Shown: piece after piece, positions 38,290 through 52,257 of the stretch | Numbering within the stretch: the first letter of the stretch is position 1 | Layout: every line of letters begins with the position of its first letter | DNA from: Streptomyces spinoverrucosus | Lineage (GTDB): Bacteria; Actinomycetota; Actinomycetes; Streptomycetales; Streptomycetaceae | Assembly (NCBI RefSeq): GCF_015712165.1 | Contig: NZ_JADPZX010000001.1 | Coordinates: forward strand, 6,460,001 to 6,524,000 | Reading direction: 5' to 3' | DNA length: 64,000 bases | Made by a program: the position numbers and the translations under genes | Notes under the pieces: generated by a model | The model's input: the letters and a program-made list of their open reading frames with translations, nothing else | Told to the model about the DNA's origin: nothing | Database searches by the model: none

Positions 38290-38399
38290 TGGCGGCCGCG
38301 GTGCCTCATCCGACCCCGCTGTCACCGCGGCCGCCTCGTCTTCGCCCCCGACAGCCGCCCCACTCACGCCCGATGACTCCCTGACGCATCAAGGACGCC

Positions 38400-40064
38400 A
38401 TGAGCCAGTACTCCACCGACCCGGCCCCGACCTCCGCCGTCGCCACCGTCGCCCGCCGCCGCGACTGGTGGCGCGACGCGGTGATCTACCAGGTCTATCC
38501 GCGCAGCTTCGCCGACAGCAACGGCGACGGCATGGGCGACCTGGAGGGCGTACGATCCCGACTCCCGTACCTGCGCGACCTCGGCGTGGACGCCGTGTGG
38601 CTCAGCCCCTTCTACGCCTCCCCGCAGGCCGACGCCGGGTACGACGTCGCCGACTACCGGGCCGTCGACCCCATGTTCGGCAACCTCCTGGACGCCGACG
38701 CGCTGATCCGCGACGCCCATGAGCACGGCCTGCGCATCATCGTGGACCTGGTCCCGAACCACTCCTCCGACCAGCACGAGTGGTTCAAGCGGGCGCTCCG
38801 CGAAGGCCCCGGCTCGCCGCTCCGGGAGCGGTACCACTTCCGCCCCGGCAAGGGGAAGAACGGCGAACTCCCGCCCAACGACTGGGAGTCCATCTTCGGC
38901 GGCCCGGCGTGGACGCGCGTACCCGACGGCGAGTGGTACCTGCACCTGTTCGCCCCCGAGCAGCCCGACTTCAACTGGGAGCACCCGGCGGTCGGCGACG
39001 AGTTCCGCTCCATCCTGCGCTTCTGGCTGGACATGGGCGTCGACGGCTTCCGCATCGACGTGGCGCACGGCCTGGTCAAGGCGGACGGCCTGCCCGACCT
39101 CGGCGCCCACGACCAGCTGAAGCTGCTGGGTAACGATGTCATGCCGTTCTTCGACCAGGACGGCGTGCACGCCATCTACCGGCAGTGGCGCACGATCCTC
39201 GACGAGTACGCGGGCGAGCGCATCTTCGTCGCAGAGGCGTGGACGCCGACCGTGGAGCGCACCGCGCACTACGTCCGCCCGGACGAGCTGCACCAGGCCT
39301 TCAACTTCCAGTACCTGAGCACGGACTGGGAGGCCGAGGAACTCCGTACGGTCATCGACCGCACCCTGGAGGCGATGCGCCCGGTCGGCGCCCCGGCCAC
39401 CTGGGTGCTGTCCAACCACGACGTCACCCGGCACGCCACCCGCTTCGCCAACCCGCCCGGCCTCGGCACGCAGATCCGCCAGGCCGGCGACCGCGAGCTG
39501 GGGCTGAGGCGGGCGCGGGCGGCCACCCTGCTGATGCTGGCGCTGCCCGGATCGGCGTACATCTACCAGGGCGAGGAGCTGGGCCTGCCGGACGTCGTCG
39601 ACCTGCCGGACGAGGTGCGCCAGGACCCCGCGTACTTCCGGGGCGCGGGGCAGGACGGCTTCCGTGACGGCTGCCGGGTGCCGATCCCGTGGACGCGCAC
39701 CGGCTCGTCGTACGGCTTCGGCGGCGGGGGCAGTTGGCTGCCGCAGCCGGAGGGGTGGGGCGAGCTGAGCGTTCAGGCACAGGAGGGGGTGGCCGGTTCG
39801 ACGCTGGAGCTGTACCGGTCGGCGCTCGCCGTGCGGCGCACTCAGCCCGACCTCGGCGCGGGGGAGGCGGTCGAGTGGCTGAAGGCGCCCGAGGGCGTGC
39901 TCGCCTTCCGGCGTGGGGAGTTCGTGTGCGTCGCCAACACCGGTGCGGAGGCGGTGACGACTCCGGCGTACGGCCGTCTGCTGCTCGCCAGTGGTGAGGT
40001 GAGCGAGGCGGACGGCGAGGTGAAGGTGCCGGCCGACACGACGGTGTGGTGGACCACCGCCTGA
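38400..40064 (+). CDS. aglA: Intracellular alpha-glucosidase, GH13
   Basis: 554 residues, no signal peptide. GH13 regions: DLVPNHS (I), GFRIDVAHG with nucleophile Asp (II), FVAEAW with acid Glu (III) and LSNHDVTRHATR (IV); the start WWRDAVIYQVYPRSFADSNGDGMGDL fits oligo-1,6/alpha-glucosidases. It splits imported maltose and maltodextrins to glucose. The last gene of the malEFG-aglA unit, followed by a terminator. Confidence 0.93.
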   Translation: MSQYSTDPAPTSAVATVARRRDWWRDAVIYQVYPRSFADSNGDGMGDLEGVRSRLPYLRDLGVDAVWLSPFYASPQADAGYDVADYRAVDPMFGNLLDADALIRDAHEHGLRIIVDLVPNHSSDQHEWFKRALREGPGSPLRERYHFRPGKGKNGELPPNDWESIFGGPAWTRVPDGEWYLHLFAPEQPDFNWEHPAVGDEFRSILRFWLDMGVDGFRIDVAHGLVKADGLPDLGAHDQLKLLGNDVMPFFDQDGVHAIYRQWRTILDEYAGERIFVAEAWTPTVERTAHYVRPDELHQAFNFQYLSTDWEAEELRTVIDRTLEAMRPVGAPATWVLSNHDVTRHATRFANPPGLGTQIRQAGDRELGLRRARAATLLMLALPGSAYIYQGEELGLPDVVDLPDEVRQDPAYFRGAGQDGFRDGCRVPIPWTRTGSSYGFGGGGSWLPQPEGWGELSVQAQEGVAGSTLELYRSALAVRRTQPDLGAGEAVEWLKAPEGVLAFRRGEFVCVANTGAEAVTTPAYGRLLLASGEVSEADGEVKVPADTTVWWTTA

Positions 40065-40099
40065 CGGCCCCTCGCAAAATTTTTCATTGAAGTTCGTAC

Positions 40100-40128
40100 G
40101 GCCCGCTGCCCTTTCAGGCGGCGGGCCT
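40100..40128 (+). terminator. Terminator after aglA
   Basis: GGCCCGCTGCC and GGCGGCGGGCC pair with a bulge around a CTTTCA loop and are followed by TTT. It isolates the mal operon from the amylase promoter. Confidence 0.7.
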
Positions 40129-40144
40129 TTAACATCTCCGTCAC

Positions 40145-40172
40145 CGCAAGATGGTTGAAAGTTTTCAGCAAG
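40145..40172. promoter_or_regulatory. Amylase promoter operator (CTTGC/TTTCAAC/CTTGC)
   Basis: On the minus strand: CTTGCT, 6 bases, TTTCAAC, 3 bases, CTTGCG; the two CTTGC are 22 bases apart. The same arrangement occurs before the pullulanase gene at 45439. It lies 27-54 bases before the amylase start and is probably a MalR site. Confidence 0.6.
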
Positions 40173-40198
40173 AGCCTTCAAAGGTGAAGGAACCCCAC

Positions 40199-41572
40199 AT
40201 GGCACGCAGAACCCTCTCCTGGGCGGCCGCCCTCACAACCGCCGCCCTTGTCATGACCCCGTCCGCTGCTGAGGCCTCCCCGCCCGGCACCAAGGACGTC
40301 ACGGCCGTCCTCTTCGAGTGGAACTTCGCCTCGGTCGCCCGTGAGTGCACCAACACCCTCGGCCCCGCCGGCTACGGCTACGTGCAGGTCTCCCCGCCTG
40401 CCGAGCACATACAGGGCGCCCAGTGGTGGACCTCGTACCAGCCGGTCAGCTACAAGATCGCCGGCCGCCTGGGCGACCGTACGGCCTTCCAGAACATGGT
40501 CAACACCTGCCACGCGGCAGGCGTGAAGGTGGTCGTCGACACGGTCATCAACCACATGTCGGCGGGCAGCGGCACCGGCACGGGCGGCTCGTCGTACACG
40601 AAGTACAACTACCCCGGCCTGTACTCGTCCTTCGACTTCGACGACTGCACGGCTCAGATCTCCAACTACCAGGACCGCTGGAACGTCCAGCACTGCGAAC
40701 TGGTGGGCCTCGCCGACCTGGACACGGGAGAGGAGTACGTCCGCGGGGCCATCGCCAAGTACATGAACGACCTGCTCTCCCTCGGCGTCGACGGCTTCCG
40801 CATCGATGCGGCCAAGCACATGCCGACCGCCGACCTGGCCAACATCAAGTCGCGGCTGAGCAATCCGTCCGCCTACTGGAAGCAGGAGGTCATCTACGGC
40901 AGCGGAGAGGCCGTCCAGCCGACGGAGTACACCGGCAACGGGGACGTGCAGGAGTTCCGTTACGCCTACGACCTCAAGCGCGTCTTCAACAACGAGAACC
41001 TGGCGTACCTGAAGAACTACGGCGAGGGCTGGGGCTACATGAACAGCTCCGTCTCCGGCGTCTTCGTCGACAACCACGACACCGAGCGCAACGGCTCCAC
41101 GCTGAGCTACAAGGACAACGCCAACTACACCCTCGCCAACGTCTTCATGCTGGCGTGGCCGTACGGGGCGCCGGACATCAACTCCGGTTACGAGTTCACC
41201 GACCATGACGCGGGTCCGCCCAACGGCGGTCAGGTCAACGCCTGTTGGCAGAACGGCTGGAAGTGCCAGCACGCCTGGCCGGAGATCCAGCGCATGGTCG
41301 CTTTCCGCAACGCCACGCGGGGCGAGGCCGTCACGAACTGGTGGGACAACGGCGGCGACGCGATCGCCTTCGGCCGGGGCGGCAAGGGCTTCGTGGCGAT
41401 CAACCACGAGGCCGGTTCGTTGACCCGCACGTATCAGACGTCGCTGCCGTCGGGGACGTACTGCAACGTCCAGAACAACACGACGGTGACGGTGAACGGT
41501 TCGGGGCAGCTCACGGCGACGCTGGGCAGCAACACGGCGCTGGCGATCTACGCGGGCAAGTCGAGCTGCTGA
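40199..41572 (+). CDS. Secreted alpha-amylase, GH13
   Basis: 457 residues. Signal peptide of about 28-32 residues ([19 protein letters not shown] ... AEA). GH13 regions: DTVINHM (I), GFRIDAAKH (II, nucleophile Asp), region III near EVIYGSGE (acid Glu) and [11 protein letters not shown] (IV). Paired cysteines (ECTNTLG / NTCHAAG; DDCTAQ / [17 protein letters not shown]) match animal-like streptomycete amylases. It ends with the domain C beta-barrel and has no starch-binding CBM20. It starts starch breakdown outside the cell. Confidence 0.95.
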   Translation: MARRTLSWAAALTTAALVMTPSAAEASPPGTKDVTAVLFEWNFASVARECTNTLGPAGYGYVQVSPPAEHIQGAQWWTSYQPVSYKIAGRLGDRTAFQNMVNTCHAAGVKVVVDTVINHMSAGSGTGTGGSSYTKYNYPGLYSSFDFDDCTAQISNYQDRWNVQHCELVGLADLDTGEEYVRGAIAKYMNDLLSLGVDGFRIDAAKHMPTADLANIKSRLSNPSAYWKQEVIYGSGEAVQPTEYTGNGDVQEFRYAYDLKRVFNNENLAYLKNYGEGWGYMNSSVSGVFVDNHDTERNGSTLSYKDNANYTLANVFMLAWPYGAPDINSGYEFTDHDAGPPNGGQVNACWQNGWKCQHAWPEIQRMVAFRNATRGEAVTNWWDNGGDAIAFGRGGKGFVAINHEAGSLTRTYQTSLPSGTYCNVQNNTTVTVNGSGQLTATLGSNTALAIYAGKSSC

Positions 41573-41699
41573 GTACTCCCGTACGGGCGAGCGGCCGTTC
41601 ACTCGGTCGTGAGTTCCCGGTGTTCCGTGACCGGCGCGTCGCGAAGCTGGTGCGGGCGGCGGATGACCGGCGCCGCCCGTACTTGCTGGGGGGAGCGGC

Positions 41700-41978
41700 A
41701 TGACGCGGGAAGTGGGACGACACGAGGGCCTGGACCAGCGGGCGGTCCTGCTGGCCGCCGGGCTGGCCGATCTGGCGGTGAGCACGGTGGGCACGGCCGT
41801 GGGAACGGTACGGGGGCTGTTACGCCGCTCGGACGCGGCGGAGCTGGCGGCCGACGCCGAGCACGATCTGATGGCGCGGGGCCGCCTCGCGCTGGACCGG
41901 TACGCGACCGCACCCCCGGCCCACCTGGAGATCCTCGCCCGGCACGCCCTGACTCGACGGGCCGCCGAGGATGTCTGA
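41700..41978 (+). CDS. Small protein in prenyl-synthase operon
   Basis: 92 residues, mostly helical: QRAVLLAAGLADLAVSTVGTAVGTVRGLLRRSD then EHDLMARGRLALDRYATAPPAHLEILARHAL. The first part is an amphipathic or weakly hydrophobic helix with Gly/Thr; it may sit on a membrane. GGGGGAGCGGC precedes ATG 41700. Overlaps the polyprenyl synthase start by 8 bases, so it is translationally coupled. No family recognised. Confidence 0.75.
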   Translation: MTREVGRHEGLDQRAVLLAAGLADLAVSTVGTAVGTVRGLLRRSDAAELAADAEHDLMARGRLALDRYATAPPAHLEILARHALTRRAAEDV

Positions 41979-43023
41979 CCGGTGGGAGCCGGCCGCGTTC
42001 AAGACCCGCGTCGACGAGGTACTGCGTCGGTTCGTCGCGCAGGAGGCCGAGCGGTTCGCGGCGATCGATCCGGCCCTCAGCCCCGTGGCCGACCAACTGG
42101 AGGCGGCGGTCGCGGACGGCAAACGGCTGCGGGCGGCGTTCTGCTACTGGGGCTGGCGCGCGGCGCGACATCCGGACAGTGACGCGCTGGTGCGGGCGGC
42201 GGCCTCCATGGAGCTGGTGCATGCCGCCGCGGTCGTGCACGACGACCTCATCGACGACAGCCCGCTGCGGCACGGCCGGCCCACCGCCCACATCGCGCTG
42301 CGCGCCGCCGTACGCCGTCGCCCGCGTGCCGTCGCCGCCGCCCGGTCCCTGGCGATGCTGGTGGGGGACCTGCTGATGGGGCTGGCCGGGCAGCTGTTCA
42401 CCACCAGCGGCCTGCCCGCCGCGTACCTGGCGCGGGCCCGCCCGTTGTGGTCGGTGCTGGCCCGGGAGCTGATCGCGGGCGAGTGCCTGGAGATCCTGCG
42501 GACCGGAGCCGAACCGGACACCGCGGCCTCGCTGAAGGTGATCCGGTACAAGACCGCCAAGTACACCGTCGAGCAGCCCCTGCTGATCGGCGGCGCGCTG
42601 GCCGGGGCGGGCGAGCGGCTGCGCGAGGGCTACTCCGCCTACGGGCTGCCGCTGGGCGAGGCGTTCCAGCTGCGCGACGACCTGCTCGGCCTGTTCGGCG
42701 ACCCGGAACGGACCGGCAAGGCCAACGCCGACGACGTACGCGGCCACCGGCCCACGGCCCTGCTGGCGGAGACCTGGCGCCTCGCCGGCGCGGACGACCG
42801 GGAGCAGCTGCGCGCCCTCCTGGGGCGACACGACCCGGACGGGGACGGACTGCACGCCGTACGCGAGGTGATGCGCCGGCTGAAGACCCCCGACCGCGTC
42901 GAGCACATGATCACCGCACGGGTCGAGGAGGCCCTCGGCGCCCTCCACGAGCTGGACGTCCCCGCGCACGCCGCCGCAGCCCTGAGCGCGTTGGCGTACT
43001 CGGCGGCCGTCCGCCCGTCCTGA
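41971..43023 (+). CDS. Polyprenyl diphosphate synthase
   Basis: 350 residues, trans-isoprenyl diphosphate synthase fold. First Asp-rich motif VVHDDLIDDSPLRHGRPT is complete; the second reads QLRDDLLGLFGDPERTGK (DDLLG in place of DDxxD), as in several actinobacterial geranylgeranyl-type synthases. KRLRAAF and the Lys-rich YKTAKYTVEQPLLIG are present. It condenses isopentenyl units; chain length cannot be read, though MELVHAA before the first motif has no bulky aromatic at the usual blocking site. Middle gene of a three-gene unit with the 92-residue protein and an MpaB-family oxygenase. Confidence 0.9.
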   Translation: MSDRWEPAAFKTRVDEVLRRFVAQEAERFAAIDPALSPVADQLEAAVADGKRLRAAFCYWGWRAARHPDSDALVRAAASMELVHAAAVVHDDLIDDSPLRHGRPTAHIALRAAVRRRPRAVAAARSLAMLVGDLLMGLAGQLFTTSGLPAAYLARARPLWSVLARELIAGECLEILRTGAEPDTAASLKVIRYKTAKYTVEQPLLIGGALAGAGERLREGYSAYGLPLGEAFQLRDDLLGLFGDPERTGKANADDVRGHRPTALLAETWRLAGADDREQLRALLGRHDPDGDGLHAVREVMRRLKTPDRVEHMITARVEEALGALHELDVPAHAAAALSALAYSAAVRPS

Positions 43024-43040
43024 ACACGAGGAGCCCTGCC

Positions 43041-44201
43041 ATGACGTACACCGAGGCATCCATGGACGCGCTCCGCCGGGTCGGTGACGACCTGGCCGAC
43101 GCCACCGTCGCCACGCTGTTCGAGCGCGGGGAGGTCGGCACGTTCAACACGCTGATGCGCCATGTCTCCACCGCGGGCGCTCCGCTGCCGGACGGGCTGC
43201 CCGATGTCGCCCGGGAGTACCTCCGGGCGACGAGCGCCCCGCCGGCCTGGGTCGACTGGGGCGAGATGGAGAAGGCGCGGCTGTTCTTCCTCGACAACAA
43301 CGTGCACATCTCCACCGCGCTGTCCTTCGCGTCCATGCCCGCCTGTTACGTCGTCCCGCATGTGGCGCGGCTGCTGTCGGCGACGCACGGGCTGAAGTAC
43401 CCCTCCAAACGGATGGCGGAGACCGGCCAGTTCACCGTCTACCTGATGCAGCCCGACGCCTTCGAGGCCGGCAGCCGCTTCATTCCCGCCGCCCAGAAGG
43501 TCCGCCTCCTGCACGCCTCGATCCGCCACCACCTCCGACGCGAGAACCGGTGGGACACCGGCACCCTCGGCACGCCGATCTGCCAGGAGGACATGATCGG
43601 CGGCCAGATGTTCTTCTCCCTGCTGGTGCTGGACAGCCTGCACCGCCTCGGCATCCACATGTCGACGGAGGGCGCGGAGGCCTACTACTACGCCTGGCGC
43701 GTGGTCGGTGCCATGCTCGGCGTCGACCAGGACGCCGTACCCAAGTCCCTCGACGAGGCCCGGCAGTTCCTCGATCGGTACATGATCCGGCACATGGGGC
43801 CGTCCGAGGAGGGCGCGCACCTGACCCGGCAGCTGATCGACCTCTACGAGGAGGTCGTGCCCGGCACCCTGTTCGACCCGATCGTCTCCGCCCTGATCCG
43901 CCACCTCGTCGGCGACACCTGCGCCGACTGGCTCCAGGTGCCGCGCACCCCGTGGGACACCGTCGTCCGGGCCGTGCCCCACCTGCTCGGCGTCCTCGAA
44001 ACCATCGAGGACCGCTCACCCCTCGGGGCCTGGGCCCTGGACCGCCTCGGCCACCTCACCACGATCTTCGAGCTGTCCTCCCTCACCCGTGGACGCGTCA
44101 TGCACTACGCCATCCCGGAACAGCTCAAGAAGGACTACGGCGTCGCCGGCACGGTGCCTCGCACCCACCGGTGGACGCCGCCCGCCGCGACGATCTCCTG
44201 A
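43041..44201 (+). CDS. MpaB/Lcp-like (DUF2236) oxygenase-family protein
   Basis: 386 residues, no signal peptide, all-helical. The run QKVRLLHASIRHHLRRENRWDTGTLG, around residues 153-178, carries the His residues expected to hold or neighbour a b-type heme in this family, followed by PICQEDMIGGQMFFSLLVLDSLHRLG. Relatives include fungal MpaB, which cleaves a farnesyl side chain, and rubber-cleaving Lcp. CGAGGAG precedes ATG 43041, 17 bases after the prenyl synthase. Function inferred only: oxidative cleavage of a prenyl chain. Confidence 0.78.
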   Translation: MTYTEASMDALRRVGDDLADATVATLFERGEVGTFNTLMRHVSTAGAPLPDGLPDVAREYLRATSAPPAWVDWGEMEKARLFFLDNNVHISTALSFASMPACYVVPHVARLLSATHGLKYPSKRMAETGQFTVYLMQPDAFEAGSRFIPAAQKVRLLHASIRHHLRRENRWDTGTLGTPICQEDMIGGQMFFSLLVLDSLHRLGIHMSTEGAEAYYYAWRVVGAMLGVDQDAVPKSLDEARQFLDRYMIRHMGPSEEGAHLTRQLIDLYEEVVPGTLFDPIVSALIRHLVGDTCADWLQVPRTPWDTVVRAVPHLLGVLETIEDRSPLGAWALDRLGHLTTIFELSSLTRGRVMHYAIPEQLKKDYGVAGTVPRTHRWTPPAATIS

Positions 44202-44236
44202 GGGCGCGCGTGGCGGCGCCGTGACATCGTGGTGCC

Positions 44237-44809
44237 ATGCCCATAGAAGTTCGCCCGGCGTCGGTGTTCGAGGACGTCGCCGCCGTGCTCGGTCCCAAGT
44301 CACCCGGGGCCAGCGTCTGCTGGTGTCTGAGCTACCGGATCCCCTCCAGGCTCAACAACGAGCTGCGCGGCCCGGCCCGCGGTGAGTACGTGGCCCGGTT
44401 GTGCGGCACGGACCCCCCTCCGGGGGTGCTCGCCTACGACGGTGACGTGCCGGTCGGCTGGGCCGCCGTGGCGCCCCGCGCGGACACGTCCTTCGCACGC
44501 AACCGCAAGATCCCGCACGTCGACGACCTGCCCGTCTGGTCGCTGTGGTGCGTCCGCGTGCGCCCCGGCCACCGCAAGCAGGGCATCACGCACGCCCTCA
44601 TCGCCGGCGCGGTCGACTTCGCCCGCACCCACGGCGCCCCGGTGATCGAGGCGTACCCCCTCGACAACGGTGACGCCAAGGTCGACCTGACGATGGCCTA
44701 CGCCGGTCTCCGCAAGAACTTCGAACGCGCGGGCTTCGTCCACGCCGCCGACACCACGTCCGTCCTGGCCGGTCATCCGCGGATCCTGATGCGGCTCGAC
44801 CTGCGGTGA
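44237..44809 (+). CDS. GNAT N-acetyltransferase
   Basis: 190 residues. The acetyl-CoA loop VRVRPGHRKQGITHALIAGAVDFARTHGA (RxxGxxxxL-type, about residues 111-139) is intact; the end FERAGFVHAADTTSVLAGHPRILM is typical of the C-terminal beta strands. N-terminal CWCLSYRIP and RGEYVARLCG are seen in an uncharacterised actinobacterial group. Acceptor unknown. 35 bases after the oxygenase; it may be co-transcribed. Confidence 0.85.
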   Translation: MPIEVRPASVFEDVAAVLGPKSPGASVCWCLSYRIPSRLNNELRGPARGEYVARLCGTDPPPGVLAYDGDVPVGWAAVAPRADTSFARNRKIPHVDDLPVWSLWCVRVRPGHRKQGITHALIAGAVDFARTHGAPVIEAYPLDNGDAKVDLTMAYAGLRKNFERAGFVHAADTTSVLAGHPRILMRLDLR

Positions 44810-44902
44810 CGAGCGAGCAGACGAGTAAGTACAGGTACTCATGTGCCGGTTCACTTCGCTCAGCAGACTGTGGTGTCCATGACGGACCACAGAGGAGCGA
44901 AC

Positions 44903-45319
44903 GTGAGACGCATCAGCACAGCTCTGGCCGTGACGGCGCTGGCGGCCTTCGGGCTGACGGGCGTGGGCGCGGGTGCCGCCGCCGCGGCGGCCGACGACCT
45001 GCTGCCCCACCCCGGCCCGGAAGGCCTGGTGTGGGTGGGCGAACGCACGGGTGACGGCGGCGTCGTGTCGGCCGGCGTGTGGGAGAGCCTGCCGACCGTA
45101 CTCACCGTGGCCTGCGAGGGCGGTGGCAGCGTGCGGGTGACGATGGAGTCGCAGGGGACGGAGGTCGCCGCGTTCTCGGTCGACTGCCCGGCCGGGACCG
45201 CCGGGGTGGGCTCGGTGACCATGGATGCCGGAGTGGTCCGTTCCGGCTCCTTCTCCGTGGCCGTCGACGCTTCGGCGGAGTCGATCCGCTGGGGGCTGAC
45301 GGTGACACAGCCCGAGTAG
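44903..45319 (+). CDS. Small secreted protein with Ig/beta-like mature part
   Basis: 138 residues: signal peptide (VRRISTALAVTALAAFGLTG ... AAAAA) and a mature part rich in Val/Gly/Thr, with two Cys (VACEGG, VDCPAG) that probably form a disulfide. GTG 44903 follows AGAGGAGCGAAC; ATG 44879 is a weaker alternative. No family recognised. Confidence 0.75.
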   Translation: MRRISTALAVTALAAFGLTGVGAGAAAAAADDLLPHPGPEGLVWVGERTGDGGVVSAGVWESLPTVLTVACEGGGSVRVTMESQGTEVAAFSVDCPAGTAGVGSVTMDAGVVRSGSFSVAVDASAESIRWGLTVTQPE

Positions 45320-45438
45320 CCGGCATTCCGTCGCCTGCACCGGCGGCGGTGTGCGACAGATCGACACGAAGCAGCCCCGTCGGCGCAGAAGTTGGCGGGG
45401 CTGTTCGCATGAGTGCGACACGCCTCGCACTGAAACTT

Positions 45439-45465
45439 CTTGCTAAGTGTTTCAACACTCTTGCT
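45439..45465. promoter_or_regulatory. Pullulanase promoter operator (CTTGC/TTTCAAC/CTTGC)
   Basis: CTTGCT, 5 bases, TTTCAAC, 3 bases, CTTGCT, with the CTTGC repeats 21 bases apart: nearly the same as the inverted amylase element at 40145-40172. About 120 bases before the pullulanase start. Predicted MalR site. Confidence 0.6.
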
Positions 45466-45583
45466 GTAAACCTTTCGTCAGCGATACGGTCGCACCCGGG
45501 CGCCCGGCGACGAAGCCGTGCCGCGGGCGCAGGGGTCGGACTCAAGGACTCACAAGAGCCGCAATCGCAAGGAGTTCACGCTC

Positions 45584-50987
<5,404 letters not shown>

Positions 50988-50989
<2 letters not shown>

Positions 50990-51043
50990 GGGGCGCGGGG
51001 CTGTATCGATATGCGGCTCCGCCGCGTGGGCGCGACCAGCCAC
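50988..51043 (+). repeat. Dispersed intergenic repeat, copy 3
   Basis: Begins inside the pullulanase stop codon: GGGGCGCGGGGCTGTATC, GATATGCGGCTCCGCCGC, GTGGGCGCGACCAGCC. Same element as copies 1 and 2, again directly after a gene. Same internal GCGGC-TCC-GCCGC hairpin. Confidence 0.9.
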
Positions 51044-51131
51044 AACGCACCCGCACCCGAAAGACGGCCCATCGCCGCACAACCCGTGGAGCATAGGGTG
51101 CTCCTGTCCGCCGTAGAAAGCAGGAGCACCC

Positions 51132-51488
51132 ATGCCGCAGATCACCGTCGACTACTCCGCCCGGCTGGCCGACGACTTCGACCGGCCCGCGTTCGCGCGG
51201 GCGATGCACGACGCGGTGGTCGACATCGCCGCCGCCAAGCTCCCGGCGTGCAAGACGCAGTTCCGCCGTACCGAGGACACCACGGTCGGCCCGGACACCG
51301 AGGGGCACGCGATCGTGCACGTGACGATGGGACTGCTGGCCGGGCGTACCGACGAGACCAAGGCCCGACTCACCGAGGCCGTACTGGAGCTGCTGCGGCA
51401 GCACCTCAAGCCCGCCGAGGGTCTCGCCCTGCACGCCTCGGCCGAGGTGCGCGACCTCGACCCGTCGTACCGGAAGTTCGACGCCTGA
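51132..51488 (+). CDS. CHMI-type tautomerase/isomerase
   Basis: 118 residues of the 5-carboxymethyl-2-hydroxymuconate isomerase group in the tautomerase superfamily. Pro2 (MPQITVDYS) would be the N-terminal catalytic base after Met removal. AHD, CKTQFRR and HVTMGLLAGRT follow the family. No homoprotocatechuate genes adjoin, so the substrate may differ. AGGAGCACCC precedes ATG 51132. Confidence 0.82.
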   Translation: MPQITVDYSARLADDFDRPAFARAMHDAVVDIAAAKLPACKTQFRRTEDTTVGPDTEGHAIVHVTMGLLAGRTDETKARLTEAVLELLRQHLKPAEGLALHASAEVRDLDPSYRKFDA

Positions 51489-51498
51489 AAAGAGTCGC

Positions 51499-52188
51499 TC
51501 AGGACGCCAGCGTGATCAGCCGGGCCGCCAGATCGCTGAACGGCCCGTCGGTCGGCTCGTCCTTGAGGACCTGGCGCATCAGCATCGCCATCTCCTCGTC
51601 GTAGGCCGCGCTGACGGCCGCCAGCGCCGCGAAGTCGTGCACGAGCTGGTACTCCAGCTCGGCACGCGGGATGCGTCGGCCGTCCAGCCAGATCAACGCC
51701 GTCGACTCGGCGAGCGAGATCCATGACCGCACGACCAGCTCCAGTCGCGCGGGCGGATCCTCGACGCCGAGATGCGAAAGGATTTGGTCATACGCGGCCT
51801 GCCGTACGGCATCGATGAGCGCGTTCGTCCGTGACGAACCCACCGCCGGTCCGCCCCGCATCAACGCCGAGAAACCGGGGCCGTGGTCGTCGACGAAGTC
51901 GAAGAAGCGGCGCATCACCCGCAGCAGACGCGCACCGAGGGGACCCTCGTACGGTTCGACGAACCGGCCCGCCAGATCGTCCGCCGCCCGCTGCAACGCG
52001 GCCTCGTACAGGCTGAGTTTGCCGGGGAAGTAGTGGTAGACCAGCGGGCGCGAGATGCCCGCGGCGGACGCTATCTCGTCGATGGAGACCTCGTCGGGGG
52101 AGCGGCGGCTGAACAGTTCGAGGGCGACGCCGATCAACTGCTGCCGCCGCTCCTCGACACCCATTCTGCGGCGAACCCCGGTAGACAT
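51499..52188 (-). CDS. TetR-family regulator of the diiron/reductase unit
   Basis: 229 residues: HTH VSIDEIASAAGISRPLVYHYFPGKLSLY (about residues 34-61) and an all-helical ligand domain. It lies 69 bases downstream of the reductase gene on the same strand, with its own possible operator (CCGATCGG-centred) at about 52203-52210. It probably controls the unit, perhaps in response to a fatty or hydrophobic ligand (inference). Confidence 0.87.
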   Translation of the reverse strand: MSTGVRRRMGVEERRQQLIGVALELFSRRSPDEVSIDEIASAAGISRPLVYHYFPGKLSLYEAALQRAADDLAGRFVEPYEGPLGARLLRVMRRFFDFVDDHGPGFSALMRGGPAVGSSRTNALIDAVRQAAYDQILSHLGVEDPPARLELVVRSWISLAESTALIWLDGRRIPRAELEYQLVHDFAALAAVSAAYDEEMAMLMRQVLKDEPTDGPFSDLAARLITLAS

Positions 52189-52257
52189 ACGAACACCTTA
52201 CCGATCGGATCCGGCCTTGAACGGACAGGACCGGTGCGGGGCGTTCAGCGGTACCGA

